From Kiritimatiellia bacterium (GTDB lineage Bacteria; Verrucomicrobiota; Kiritimatiellia; RFP12; UBA1067): a DNA stretch of 50,172 bases. The notes beneath the pieces were generated by a model that did not search any database, was not told the origin of the DNA, and was given only the letters and a program-made list of their open reading frames with translations. The translations under genes and the position numbers were made by a program. The stretch spans positions 1-50,172 of the forward strand of contig JAKSOW010000007.1 in assembly GCA_024405395.1 (NCBI GenBank), written 5' to 3'. Shown here piece by piece: positions 1 through 8,299 of this stretch (its first letter is position 1; the number at the start of each line of letters is the position of its first letter).

Positions 1-59
1 TGGTGCCGGGCGGCGAGACGAAGGAATACGTCTCGGGCACCTACACGATCGTGAAGTGA
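1..59 (+). CDS. 3' end of an unidentified gene
   Basis: The frame beginning at base 3 is open from the window edge to a TGA at 57-59 and encodes an 18-residue tail ending in YVSGTYTIVK. The following gene starts 16 bases downstream, so the two are probably co-transcribed. The alternating hydrophobic pattern would suit a terminal beta strand, but too little is present to name a family. Confidence 0.5.
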   Translation, partial: VPGGETKEYVSGTYTIVK

Positions 60-75
60 TCGGCCGGGAGGCGTG

Positions 76-801
76 ATGAAGTTCCTGCCCTGTCTTTCCG
101 CATTGCTGTTGGCGGCGATGGCCGCCAGTGGGGCAGCGCGAGAGAACATCGTGCTCGTAGAGGCTCACCCCGATGACCTTCCCGGGCACATGGGAACGGC
201 GCTTCTGCTGGCGCAGAAGTTCAATGTCCACGTCGTCGACTTCACGCACGGCGAGCGGGGGCTGGGCGAAGCGGGCTATCGGGATGGCTCCACGGCCAAG
301 TTGCGCACGGCCGAGGAAACGGCCGTCTGCGGAGAGGCGGGCTTCACGCTGCATTGGCTCGATGAGATCGACGGCGATTCCTTCGCCAGCCGCGAGACCT
401 GCAACAAGCTGGCCGAGCTTCTGAAGACGCTCAAGCCGCGGGCCGTGTTTTGCCATTGGCCCGTGGACACCCATCCCGATCATGTGATGAGTGCCGCCAC
501 GGCGATGAAGGCGGTAAGGCTCGCGAAGATCTCGCCGGAAATCTATTTCCACGAACAGGATCGCCAGAGCCGCTCGTTCACGCCGGCCTACTATGTGGAG
601 ATCGCGCCTGTCGTCGCCCGCAAGGCGGAATTGGTAGCCAAATACGTTTGCCAGCAGGGAGCCGCCATCGCGAAGCGCAAGGACGAGAGCAACATCGTCT
701 ACGGTCGCAATTCCGGACTCAACAAGGCCGAGGTATTTCAGTGTTTCCGGGGAACGGTCAAGCCTGGCCACGGGGTTCTTGATACGCTTGATGTCCGCTG
801 A
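76..801 (+). CDS. Exported PIG-L/LmbE-family zinc deacetylase
   Basis: A 241-residue protein with an N-terminal signal peptide (about residues 1-22, ending near AASGAA). Two zinc-site motifs of the PIG-L (LmbE) N-acetylglucosaminyl deacetylase family are visible: AHPDD at residues 30-34 and HPDH at 133-136. Family members remove N-acetyl groups from GlcNAc-type substrates. The signal peptide places this one outside the cytoplasm, so a polysaccharide or glycan fragment is a likelier substrate than a lipid or mycothiol precursor; that is inference. I prefer the ATG at 76 over the GTG at 73 because the GGGAGG at 65-70 lies too close to the GTG. It precedes a lipoprotein, an esterase and a glycosidase on the same strand, consistent with a glycan-processing set. 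Confidence 0.85.
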   Translation: MKFLPCLSALLLAAMAASGAARENIVLVEAHPDDLPGHMGTALLLAQKFNVHVVDFTHGERGLGEAGYRDGSTAKLRTAEETAVCGEAGFTLHWLDEIDGDSFASRETCNKLAELLKTLKPRAVFCHWPVDTHPDHVMSAATAMKAVRLAKISPEIYFHEQDRQSRSFTPAYYVEIAPVVARKAELVAKYVCQQGAAIAKRKDESNIVYGRNSGLNKAEVFQCFRGTVKPGHGVLDTLDVR

Positions 802-848
802 GGTCATTGGGTGTGGCGTTTGGTTGTCGGTCAATGGAGGTTGTCAGC

Positions 849-1304
849 ATGAAGATGCACGCGCTGCTCTTGTCGGTTCTTGGGATTGCCTTGCTTGCGG
901 GCTGCCATTCTCCGCCTCCGTATCCGGATGGCCGAGTGGCCTATCCGCCGCCTCCGCCGGCACCTCCACCCCAGTACGTTGAACCAGTGGTTGTTGCGCC
1001 CCAGTATGTGGCTCCAGCGCCGATTGTCTATGAAACCTACTACGAGCGGCCGTTGCCGCCTCCTCATCACCATGTCCAGCACCATCATGACCATGATCTG
1101 CATGGGCATCCGGTGAAGGTTCAGAATCGGCATCATGGTGCACCGCCGAAGGCGCATGGCCACTCGACGAAGCCTGCGAAGGTGCGGCCTCGGCCCACAA
1201 AGGCGTCTGCCGCCCGTCCGAAACCGGTGGCCCGGCCCGCCAAACCTGCGAAAGCGCCGCCCAAAGGGAATCGGCCCACAGGCAGGGCCAAGTCGAGGCG
1301 TTGA
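849..1304 (+). CDS. Proline/histidine-rich lipoprotein
   Basis: A 151-residue predicted lipoprotein. Residues 1-18 form a signal peptide ending in the lipobox LLAG before Cys19. The mature protein is low complexity: a Pro/Tyr/Val-rich stretch (about 20-75), a His-rich stretch with HHHVQHHHDHDLHGH (about 77-95), and a basic Lys/Pro/Ala-rich tail. The His cluster could bind metal ions, and the basic tail could bind an anionic polymer such as peptidoglycan or nucleic acid; both are guesses from composition. The start is set at the ATG at 849, which has GGAGG at 836-840 and gives the signal peptide directly; an in-frame upstream start at 807 would bury it. No family recognised. Confidence 0.7.
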   Translation: MKMHALLLSVLGIALLAGCHSPPPYPDGRVAYPPPPPAPPPQYVEPVVVAPQYVAPAPIVYETYYERPLPPPHHHVQHHHDHDLHGHPVKVQNRHHGAPPKAHGHSTKPAKVRPRPTKASAARPKPVARPAKPAKAPPKGNRPTGRAKSRR

Positions 1305-1355
1305 TTTGTGCGCACGCGTGTGCGCTGTACTGATGGAATGGAATTGGGGGTGGTC

Positions 1356-2570
1356 ATGAAACTGTTTTCCTGTGGATTGATGGCCGTTGCGTTTATGGGG
1401 GCGCTAAGTGCCGTGGGGGTGACCAATGTGGCTCCTGGGAAGCTCACGAGCCCTGTGGCGACAACGAACGAGACGGAGATTGCGCCGGGCAAGCACCTGT
1501 CGGCCGACGGCAAGATCGTCTGGTGGGACGGCTCGCTGGTGCCATTGGAAGGCAAGGGCTACAGCGACGTCCTTCGCTTCTACGATCGCATGCCCGCACG
1601 TCTGGAGAAGGATCCCTCCGTGCGCCGAGGCGTCTGGAGTCAGTGTTACCACTCGTCGGGCGAGTGCTTCCGTTTCCGGCTGAAGGGGACGCAGCACTTC
1701 AAGGTGCGGTGGAGCCTCGTCTCCGACAAGCTGGCGATGGGCCACATGCCGGCCACGGGTGTTTCGGGGCTGGATCTGTATTTGCGCAATCCCCAGACGG
1801 GCGAATGGCGGTTCTACAAGAATGCACGGCCCGCCAAGCAAGATGGCAATGAGGCCGACTTCTGGACCTACGGGGCAGACGCGATGGTCTATTTGCCGCT
1901 CTACAACGGCCCAAGCAAGGTGGAATTTGGCGTGTCGCCCGGGGCGACATTTGAACCGCTGCCGCCTCGTGGCAATGGCGTGGACAAGCCTGTAGTATTC
2001 TACGGCACGTCCATCACGCACGGCGGCTGTTGTTCGCGGCCGGGGCTTTCGTTCCCGGCGTTGGTCTGCCGCCGGCTGGACGTTCCGCTGGTGAATCTGG
2101 GCTTTTCCGGCAATGGGCGCATGGAACCGTCGATGGCCAATTATCTGGGCGAGATCGATGCCAGCTGCTATGTGCTCGACTGTCTCTGGAACATGGGCAG
2201 CGTGTATCCAACCAAGGACGACGATGACCTGCGGGCGGCAAACGTCTCGAACAAAGTGCAGCTGGTCACGGCACGCTATGAGCCGTTCGTGCGCCGCCTG
2301 CGCGCGCTTCGTCCGGATACGCCGATTGTCTTCGCCGAGCAGTGCGATGTGTTCTCCAAAAAGCCGGCTCCGCATGACCTGGTCGTTCGTGGCGTCTATG
2401 AGAAGCTGCTGTCTGAGGGGTGGAAGAATCTCCACTACGTATCGAAGGAGAAGATGCATGTCGGCGACTACGAGGGTGCGGTCGATGGATGCCATCCCAA
2501 TGATTGGGGCATGTTCTCGATGGCCGAGGCGTTCACGCCTGTGGTGCGCGCGGCGCTGAAGTTGAAATGA
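1356..2570 (+). CDS. Exported SGNH/GDSL-type esterase with GxDLY N-terminal domain
   Basis: A 404-residue exported esterase. After a signal peptide comes an N-terminal beta domain with the GLDLY motif typical of the GxDLY domain found in front of SGNH hydrolases. The hydrolase domain follows with GTSITHGG (nucleophile Ser219), the block II glycine in NLGFSGNG, the block III Asn in LWNMG, and DGCHPND carrying Asp377 and His380 of the catalytic triad. All SGNH blocks are present, so it should be active. Such enzymes usually remove acetyl or acyl esters from polysaccharides. The start at 1356 is chosen because it gives the signal peptide and follows a GGGGGTGG stretch. The stop overlaps a possible ATG of the next gene (ATGA at 2567-2570), so it and the GH2-type gene are probably translated from one message. 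Confidence 0.87.
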   Translation: MKLFSCGLMAVAFMGALSAVGVTNVAPGKLTSPVATTNETEIAPGKHLSADGKIVWWDGSLVPLEGKGYSDVLRFYDRMPARLEKDPSVRRGVWSQCYHSSGECFRFRLKGTQHFKVRWSLVSDKLAMGHMPATGVSGLDLYLRNPQTGEWRFYKNARPAKQDGNEADFWTYGADAMVYLPLYNGPSKVEFGVSPGATFEPLPPRGNGVDKPVVFYGTSITHGGCCSRPGLSFPALVCRRLDVPLVNLGFSGNGRMEPSMANYLGEIDASCYVLDCLWNMGSVYPTKDDDDLRAANVSNKVQLVTARYEPFVRRLRALRPDTPIVFAEQCDVFSKKPAPHDLVVRGVYEKLLSEGWKNLHYVSKEKMHVGDYEGAVDGCHPNDWGMFSMAEAFTPVVRAALKLK

Positions 2571-2578
2571 GGAGAACC

Positions 2579-5548
2579 ATGTACGTGCACAAATGGATTT
2601 GGACGGGCTTGTCCGCAGTGTTGATGGTGGGGTTTGCGTCTGCTGACGTGGACCTGTCGGGCGCTTGGCGGGTTTCAGGCAAGGGATTCAGCGGTTCGGC
2701 CAATCTGCCGGGCACATTGGCGGCGGCCAAATTGGGTCAGCGGTGGACCGAGCGTGACTTCCAGACCACGATGGACTTGCCGCAGTCCGAGGCGCTGGTT
2801 CAGGAACACCAGTATGCCGGCAAAGCCGTCTGGGCACGGACGGTCACCCTGACCGAAGCTGATTGCGCGCATCCGCTAGAGCTGTTCCTGGAGCGCGTGA
2901 TGTGGAAAAGCGAAGCCTTCTGGGATGGCCGTTCGCTTGGTTCGCAGGATTCGCTCGCGACGCCGCATGTGCACGCGATTCCGGTGGCGGCCTTGACGCC
3001 GGGGCGGCACGAGCTGCGGCTGGAGATCGACAACTCGTGCTTCTACAATTTCTCGCGGCAGTCGCATGCCTACGGACCCAACATGCAGGCCGTGTGGAAT
3101 GGCGTGTTGGGTCAGATCGTCTTGCGGCGAGCCCATGCGCTGCGGCAGGCGCGCGTGTTTGCGTCGGCCGCCGGCAAGCTGGCGGTGGAGGTTCCGAATG
3201 GTTTCGTCGCCACAGCCGAGAATGTGTCGGTTGAGGGATTGGAAGTGACGCGTGTCACGGCGGCACCTTCGCCTTACCGGACAGGGTTCCAGTTGGCCGA
3301 AATCGAATTGGCCGCCAAGCCCGTGGCCTGGAGCGCCTTTCATCCGCAGCTCTACACGGTAGCGTTGCGTGATGCGGCGGCCGACTTCACGCAACGCATA
3401 CGATTTGGCTTCCGCACCTACGGGACGGAAGGGCGTGCCATCACCGTCAACGGAACGAAAACCTTTCTTCGGGGAAATGTGGAGAACGCGAATTTCGCCA
3501 AGGATGGTATCCCGTGGATGACGAAGGCCGAATGGGCGAAGATGTTCCAGACGCTGCGGGACGAGGATGGCGTTGACACGGTGCGCTTCCATACATGGTG
3601 TCCGCCGGCCGCGGCCTTTGCTGCGGCGGATGAGCTCGGCGTCAAGCTTCAGCCTGAAGCCGGCATCTGGACGGATAAGTGGATGAGCGAAGGCGATGAG
3701 CTGGGCAACGGGAAGAGCGTGGATGCCTTTGTCCAGCGCGAGCTCAAGGCCATTGCCGACGCCTATGGCGATTCGCCGAGCTTCCTGTCGCTCACGCTGG
3801 GCAACGAGCTCGGCAACTCCAACTTCCAGACGATGGAGCAGTGGATTGCCGCCCACAAGAAATATGATCCGCGTGCGCTCTGCTACGCGTCGTCGGCCCG
3901 CAAGCTGACCGCGGCCGACGATTTTTCGCTTTCCCATGTCGTGCCCGGCAAGGGGCTGGCGCGCGAGAAGCTGCTGCCGCGTACGGACTGGGACTACGAG
4001 TCGATCTATGCGGTTTCGACCATTCCCACGGTCGCGCATGAGATCGGCCAGTGGCCGGTCTATCCTATCTGGGACGAATTGCTCTCGCCGTTCACGGGCA
4101 CGATGCGTCCGTGGAATCTCTCCCGCCACTACGACACGGCCGTGAAGAAGGGAACGCTGCGCTTTCAGCGTGAATACCACATGGCCTCGGCCAAACTCAA
4201 TCGGCTCATCTACAAGGAGGAGGTCGAGTCTTTCCTGCGCACGCCGTCATGCGCCGGTCTGCAGTTGCTGGAGGTGCAGGACTATACGGGCCAGGCGGAG
4301 GCATTGGTGGGCTGGCGCGATCCGTTCTATGCGCTCAAGACCGGATTCAAGGATCTGAGGCCCTTTGCCACCGTGTGGGGACCTGTCGCGTATCTGGCGC
4401 GCTTGCCGAAGTTCACCTGGACGGTAGGCGAGACCTTTGCCGCCGAACTTGAGATCCGCAACCTCACTGAAGTGCCCCTGGCGGCGGGAAGTGAATACAC
4501 ATGTGTCTGTGCCGGCGAGAAGCGCGTGTTCCGTCTGCCGGCCGCGATTGCGCCGGGAGCCCTTGGAAAGGTGGGGCGGGTGGAGTTGCCGCTTACGGCG
4601 GCAATGACGGGCAGGAAGCAGGAGATGAGTTTTGGCGCCAACAGCTGGAACTTCTGGGTGTACCCGAAGGAGCAGCCGTGCGTCTGGCCGGCGGGGGTGG
4701 TGGAGACGGCGGAGCTGTCCGCCCTCAAGCAGGCGTTGGCCGCCGGCAAGACGGTGGTGTACACGGGTCCCAGCCACAAGTCGGCCAAGGGACGTTTCAA
4801 GTCGATCTATTGGAGCGCACGTTGGTTCCCCGTCGCCAACACGACGAGTGCGGCCCTGGGCGCCTGGTTTGACGTGACGCATCCTGCGCTGGCCGGTTTC
4901 GTCACCGAGGACTTCACGGATTGGCAGTGGTACTCGCTCGCCGAGGGGGCGACCATCCATGCGCTGCGGGGTCTGCCGCCGGACTATCGTCCGATTGCGC
5001 TTTCGGTGAACGATTTCCATTTTTCGGACTTCACCGCCACGATGTTCGAGGTACTGGTTGGCACCGGACGGCTTTTCGTGTGCGGGTATGATCTGGGCAA
5101 AGACACGCCGGAGGCCAAGCGTCTGCGCGCCAGTCTGGCGGCCTACTTGGCCCGTCCGGCAACGCCGGGCACGATTCGGATGCCGGCGTCCTGGCTGGAC
5201 GAGGAGTTTGCCGCCGTGAAGGCGCCGGATCTTTCGGGTGCCGTCTACGACGAAAAGGTCGGATGGTCGGGGCGTACTTTCCGCAAGGAGATTCGCGGCG
5301 TGCCGCCGACAACGGGACAAGTGGTGGTGGACTTTGTCCAGAAGGTAGGAGGACTGGTCTCCGCCCGCGGCATGCTGGAATCGCGTCCCTTCGAGGTGCC
5401 GTTCACGCAAAAAGTGGATGCTCGCACCTCCGTGTCGCTGCCGGTGATCCGCGAAGACTTCCTGGACGGCAAGCTCGAGCTGGAAATAAACCTGATGACC
5501 GGCCCGCAGCTGACTGTGGAGCGCATCCGCATCGTCCCGAAAGATTAA
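2579..5548 (+). CDS. Exported glycoside hydrolase family 2-type enzyme
   Basis: About 989 residues with a signal peptide (ending near GFASA). The N-terminal half resembles the GH2 sugar-binding/jelly-roll and immunoglobulin-like domains (for example LPGTLAAAKLG, then KAVWARTVTLTE). The TIM-barrel part carries the two expected carboxylates: LGNELG (Glu410, proposed acid/base) and AHEIGQWPVYP (Glu488, proposed nucleophile), followed by EVESFLRTPSCAGLQLL and DYTGQAEALVG. These last motifs fit a PVC/Bacteroidota group of GH2-like proteins rather than classical LacZ or UidA. The substrate cannot be read from sequence. The start is uncertain: ATG 2579 has GGAG four bases upstream and gives a clean signal peptide, whereas ATG 2567 overlaps the esterase stop. 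With the deacetylase and esterase it forms a plausible secreted glycan-degrading unit. Confidence 0.85.
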   Translation: MYVHKWIWTGLSAVLMVGFASADVDLSGAWRVSGKGFSGSANLPGTLAAAKLGQRWTERDFQTTMDLPQSEALVQEHQYAGKAVWARTVTLTEADCAHPLELFLERVMWKSEAFWDGRSLGSQDSLATPHVHAIPVAALTPGRHELRLEIDNSCFYNFSRQSHAYGPNMQAVWNGVLGQIVLRRAHALRQARVFASAAGKLAVEVPNGFVATAENVSVEGLEVTRVTAAPSPYRTGFQLAEIELAAKPVAWSAFHPQLYTVALRDAAADFTQRIRFGFRTYGTEGRAITVNGTKTFLRGNVENANFAKDGIPWMTKAEWAKMFQTLRDEDGVDTVRFHTWCPPAAAFAAADELGVKLQPEAGIWTDKWMSEGDELGNGKSVDAFVQRELKAIADAYGDSPSFLSLTLGNELGNSNFQTMEQWIAAHKKYDPRALCYASSARKLTAADDFSLSHVVPGKGLAREKLLPRTDWDYESIYAVSTIPTVAHEIGQWPVYPIWDELLSPFTGTMRPWNLSRHYDTAVKKGTLRFQREYHMASAKLNRLIYKEEVESFLRTPSCAGLQLLEVQDYTGQAEALVGWRDPFYALKTGFKDLRPFATVWGPVAYLARLPKFTWTVGETFAAELEIRNLTEVPLAAGSEYTCVCAGEKRVFRLPAAIAPGALGKVGRVELPLTAAMTGRKQEMSFGANSWNFWVYPKEQPCVWPAGVVETAELSALKQALAAGKTVVYTGPSHKSAKGRFKSIYWSARWFPVANTTSAALGAWFDVTHPALAGFVTEDFTDWQWYSLAEGATIHALRGLPPDYRPIALSVNDFHFSDFTATMFEVLVGTGRLFVCGYDLGKDTPEAKRLRASLAAYLARPATPGTIRMPASWLDEEFAAVKAPDLSGAVYDEKVGWSGRTFRKEIRGVPPTTGQVVVDFVQKVGGLVSARGMLESRPFEVPFTQKVDARTSVSLPVIREDFLDGKLELEINLMTGPQLTVERIRIVPKD

Positions 5549-5620
5549 GGGGCTCAAGGCCATCCACCAGTTTTGGCCAAGCCCAGCTTGGCGGCGAATG
5601 TGCACCGAGGAAACCCCAAA

Positions 5621-5703
5621 TTCCCTAAAGGGAAATCGATTGCCCTTAAAGGGGACAGGCGCTGCCTCTAAAGGGGAGACGAGTCGGCCCTAAAGGGGAG
5701 GTT
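5621..5703. repeat. 22-bp tandem array, word CCCTAAAGGGGA (4 copies)
   Basis: The core TAAAGGG starts at 5626, 5647, 5669 and 5691, giving spacings of 21, 22 and 22. Each core is a near-palindrome (CCCT..AGGG) and the bases between cores are not conserved. The spacing equals two helical turns. Confidence 0.75.
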
Positions 5704-5709
5704 CGCGGG

Positions 5710-5769
5710 CCGTACAGTCGAATCGATTGGCCCGTACAGTCGATTCGGCTGGGCGATACAGTCAAATCC
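5710..5769. repeat. 22-bp tandem array, word CGTACAGTCGAATC (3 copies)
   Basis: The cores GTACAGTCGA, GTACAGTCGA and ATACAGTCAA start at 5712, 5734 and 5756, so the spacing is exactly 22 and 22. The word differs from the array just upstream, but the period is the same. Confidence 0.75.
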
Positions 5770-5994
5770 CGTGGACTTTACTATCGCTTTGCGGCCGAGG
5801 ATGGCCTGAAGGTTTACAAGAACCTGTGGGAAGGCGATGCTGTGCCGCCCGAAAGTTATGAACAGGGGGCGGGCCTTCAGCCTCCCAGCGTGCCCGAAAG
5901 TTATGAACAGGACGGCACCGTGCGGAAACTATACCGCACCATGCGGAAACTACACCGCAGGTTGCGGATAGGTTTGCCGCAGGATGCGGTGTAA
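5770..5994 (+). pseudogene. Possible decayed gene fragment
   Basis: The frame ending at the TAA at 5992 is open back to 5650 but has no credible start. Between about 5773 and 5850 it has the codon character of the neighbouring genes (GLYYRFAAEDGLKVYKNLW), after which it runs into the repeat arrays. It could be the remnant of an exported protein gene invaded by repeats, or a chance open frame. I do not recognise the fragment. Confidence 0.2.
5848..5911. repeat. 19-bp direct repeat CCCGAAAGTTATGAACAGG (2 copies)
   Basis: Perfect copies lie at 5848-5866 and 5893-5911. They are 45 bp apart, close to twice the period of the flanking arrays. The centre GTTATGAAC has dyad symmetry (GTT/AAC). Confidence 0.75.
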
Positions 5995-5999
5995 TTGAG
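5921..5999. repeat. 21-22 bp tandem array with internal dyad TGCGG-N8-CCGCA
   Basis: TGCGG begins units at 5921, 5942, 5963 and 5985 (spacings 21, 21, 22). The matching CCGCA half-sites are at 5934, 5955 and 5977, so each of the first three units is a complete inverted repeat and the fourth is partial. The array resembles tandem binding sites for a dimeric protein. Confidence 0.75.
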
Positions 6000-6145
6000 A
6001 ATACAGAAAATAACAACATTAACAACAACAGTACAGCCGAGGTCCACCTCGTCGTAGAGGATGTGATGATGGGAGGGGGGTGAGGAGTGCCTCAAACGGT
6101 TATGAGCGGAGGGTGAACTTGCCTCGCGTTCGCGATGGTTTTCTG

Positions 6146-6174
6146 TTGCCATCTTCACATGCCTTTGTTATAAT
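6146..6174 (+). promoter_or_regulatory. Sigma-70-type promoter for the Gfo/Idh/MocA gene
   Basis: TTGCCA at 6146-6151, a 17-base spacer, then TATAAT at 6169-6174 with an upstream TG (extended -10). The expected start of transcription near 6181 leaves a leader of about 25 nt containing AAAGGA at 6191-6196. Confidence 0.8.
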
Positions 6175-6205
6175 GCTAGAAATTTTCCCAAAAGGATTAG
6201 AAACT

Positions 6206-7570
6206 ATGCCCATAGACACGAACCGCCGCAGTTTCCTCAAAGGCGCCGCCGTTGGCGCCGCTTTCCTGCCTTCGTTCAACATCCTCCATGCCGAGGATGC
6301 CACGATCGGACCGAAGGACGACCAGATCAACGTGGCCCTCATCGGCTTCGGTGCCGAGGCGCGTGTGCTCTCGGCGTCGCTCGTGCGCATTCCCGGCGTG
6401 CGCGTGCGCTGCGTGTGCGATATCTGGAAGTTCCAGCAGCAGCAGGCCAAGAGCTTCTTCAAGAACTATGGCATGCCGATCACGACGTACGAAGACTACC
6501 GCGAGATGCTCGACAAGGAAGACAAGAACATCGATGCGGTGGTGATCGCCACGCCTGACTGGATGCACTGCGAGCACACATGCTACTGCCTGCGCAAGGG
6601 CAAGCACGTCTACTGCGAGAAGGAGATGTCCAACAAGCTGGAGCAGGCCGCCGAGATGTGCCGCGTGCAGCAGGAGACGGGCAAGCTCCTCCAGATCGGC
6701 CACCAGCGCCGTTCGAATCCGCGTTACCGCCACTGCTTCGAGAACATCGTGCCGAACATGCTCGGCCGCGTCACCACCGCCTATGCGCAGTGGAACCGCA
6801 CGCTCGCCCCGTTCTTCTCCGTGAAGCGTCCGCCGAAGCAGGAGGTGCTCACCAAGTACGGCTACGAGAATCCCGAGCAGTACCTCAACTGGCGCTGGTT
6901 CTACAAGCACGGCGGCGGTTCGATGGTGGACCTCGGTTCGCACCAGATCGACCTCTTCATCTGGGCGTGGGGCGTGCCGCCGTCGTCCGTGACCGCCATC
7001 GGCGGCAAGGATGCGTTCTCGCCCCGTCGCGAGGCCTATGACCGCGTGATGTGCCTCTATGAGTTCCAGATGCCGGACGGCACCAAGAACGAGGCCTACT
7101 ACCAGGTGATCTCCTCCAACGCCCGCGGCGGCTTCTACGAGCAGTTCATGGGCGTGAACGCGTCGCTGACGATCGCCGAGATCTCGGCCCGCGGCAACAC
7201 CGTGCAGCGTGAGCTGCGTGCGGGCGGCCTCACCGACCAGGAATGGCAGAAGTTCATCGACAAGGGCTGGATCCTGCCGTCCGCGGGCGACAAGATCAAG
7301 AAGGAAGTGACGAAGGACATCGCCGTCGATACGCGCATCTCCGCCCAGGCCACCGGCAACGAGCTTGGCGTGACGATGAACAAGCCCGCGCACATGCCGC
7401 ACCTGGAGAACTTCTTCGCGGCCTGCCGCCATGGCGCTAAGCTGAATTGCCCGGCCGAGCTCGCCTACGAGAGCGCCGTGGCCGTGTTGGCGGCCAACGT
7501 TTCGGCTGATTCGCACAAGACGCACTACTTCAAGCCGGAAGACTTCAAGGTCCCGCCGCGCAAGGCGTAA
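6206..7570 (+). CDS. Tat-exported Gfo/Idh/MocA-family oxidoreductase
   Basis: A 454-residue protein that opens with a twin-arginine signal (RRSFLKG from residue 7, then a hydrophobic stretch to about FNILHAED), so it is folded with its cofactor before export. The Rossmann domain has VALIGFGAEA near residue 45 and the family's ATPDWMH segment; CEKEMS stands where cytoplasmic relatives have EKP. The C-terminal substrate domain has GGSMVDLGSHQIDLF. Family members oxidise or reduce sugars and sugar derivatives with NAD(P), and secreted members with tightly bound cofactor are abundant in the PVC group. The substrate is unknown. The start is set by AAAGGA nine bases upstream and the twin arginine. 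Strongly biased codons suggest high expression. The stop TAA shares its last base with the rsmI ATG. Confidence 0.9.
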   Translation: MPIDTNRRSFLKGAAVGAAFLPSFNILHAEDATIGPKDDQINVALIGFGAEARVLSASLVRIPGVRVRCVCDIWKFQQQQAKSFFKNYGMPITTYEDYREMLDKEDKNIDAVVIATPDWMHCEHTCYCLRKGKHVYCEKEMSNKLEQAAEMCRVQQETGKLLQIGHQRRSNPRYRHCFENIVPNMLGRVTTAYAQWNRTLAPFFSVKRPPKQEVLTKYGYENPEQYLNWRWFYKHGGGSMVDLGSHQIDLFIWAWGVPPSSVTAIGGKDAFSPRREAYDRVMCLYEFQMPDGTKNEAYYQVISSNARGGFYEQFMGVNASLTIAEISARGNTVQRELRAGGLTDQEWQKFIDKGWILPSAGDKIKKEVTKDIAVDTRISAQATGNELGVTMNKPAHMPHLENFFAACRHGAKLNCPAELAYESAVAVLAANVSADSHKTHYFKPEDFKVPPRKA

Positions 7571-8271
7571 TGCTGCACGTAGTCGCCACACCGATCGGCA
7601 ATCTCGGGGACCTCAGCCCACGTGGGCTTGAGGCCTTTCGGGGCTGTTCGCTCATTGCCTGCGAAGACACGCGGCGCACCTGGCAGCTGCTCACGCACTT
7701 CGGGGTGCCGCGGCCGGAGATGATCTCCTATCGCCAGGGCAATGAGGAACGTATCGCCGAGACGATTGTGGCGGCTCTGGGCGCTGGGCGTGAGGTGGTG
7801 CTGTGTTCGGATGGCGGCTATCCCGCCATCTCCGATCCCGGCTACCGTCTGATCCGCAAGTGCGCGCAGGAGGGGATTCCCTATGAGGTGATCCCCGGGG
7901 CGAGCGCCGTGAATGTGGCGTTGCTGATGAGCGGCCTGTCCACGAGTTCGTTCACGTTCAAGGGCTTTCCGCCCCGTGGGCCGGGCGCCATCCGCAACTG
8001 GTTCGCCGAGGAAAAGGACCGTGACGCCACGCTGATCTTCTACGAGAGCCCCTTTCGCATCGGGGCGACGCTGACGGCGGCCTTTGAGGTGTTCGGTGAC
8101 CGGGAGGCGGCGGTGTGCATCGAGCTCACCAAGCTTCACGAACGCGTCTCCCGCGGCTATCTTTCAGACCTGGCACGTGAGTATGCCGACGTCAAGGTCA
8201 AGGGCGAGGTGGCGCTGGTCATCGCGGGCAATAACCCCAAGTTCGCCCGAAATACTGAGAATTTGTCTTGA
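7570..8271 (+). CDS. rsmI: 16S rRNA 2'-O-ribose methyltransferase (C1402)
   Basis: RsmI uses S-adenosylmethionine to methylate the 2'-hydroxyl of C1402 in the decoding centre of 16S rRNA. The 233-residue protein shows the diagnostic N-terminus LHVVATPIGNLGDLSPRGLE, then CEDTRRT, SDGGYPAISDPGYRL and PGASAVNVALLMSGL, and further on FYESPFRIGATL. It is shorter than the roughly 280 residues usual for the family and seems to lack the short C-terminal extension, while the methylase core is complete. The start ATG overlaps the previous stop (TAATG), so translation is probably coupled. A housekeeping rRNA enzyme behind an exported dehydrogenase is an unusual pairing and probably reflects operon packing only. 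Confidence 0.92.
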   Translation: MLHVVATPIGNLGDLSPRGLEAFRGCSLIACEDTRRTWQLLTHFGVPRPEMISYRQGNEERIAETIVAALGAGREVVLCSDGGYPAISDPGYRLIRKCAQEGIPYEVIPGASAVNVALLMSGLSTSSFTFKGFPPRGPGAIRNWFAEEKDRDATLIFYESPFRIGATLTAAFEVFGDREAAVCIELTKLHERVSRGYLSDLAREYADVKVKGEVALVIAGNNPKFARNTENLS

Positions 8272-8292
8272 GAAAATGGGAAATGGTACAAT
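8263..8292 (+). promoter_or_regulatory. Putative promoter, leaderless cytochrome transcript
   Basis: TTGTCT at 8263-8268, an 18-base spacer, TACAAT at 8287-8292. The -10 is seven bases before the ATG at 8300, which would make the message leaderless. The -35 lies over the rsmI stop codon. Confidence 0.45.
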
Positions 8293-8299
8293 GAAACCG

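Larger units (their letters stand above)
5549..6205. other. Non-coding gap with four short-repeat arrays and a promoter
   Basis: This gap holds a 7-bp perfect stem with a 3-base loop at 5576-5592 (GCCAAGC/GCTTGGC) that lacks a T-tract. Four repeat arrays with different words follow (listed separately), then an AAC-rich low-complexity stretch near 6005-6030 and a strong promoter at 6146-6174. No tRNA or riboswitch-like structure was seen. Confidence 0.6.

Noticed and set aside
5576..5592. Terminator hairpin after the GH2-type gene
   Set aside because: A 7-bp perfect stem exists but no T-tract follows; termination here remains unproven.
5621..5999. CRISPR array
   Set aside because: Words change every few copies, the repeats are too short, spacers are about 10 bp and no cas gene is present.
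8084..8299. Upstream start for the cytochrome within rsmI
   Set aside because: It would precede the signal peptide with an Arg/Ser-rich tail read from rsmI in another frame.
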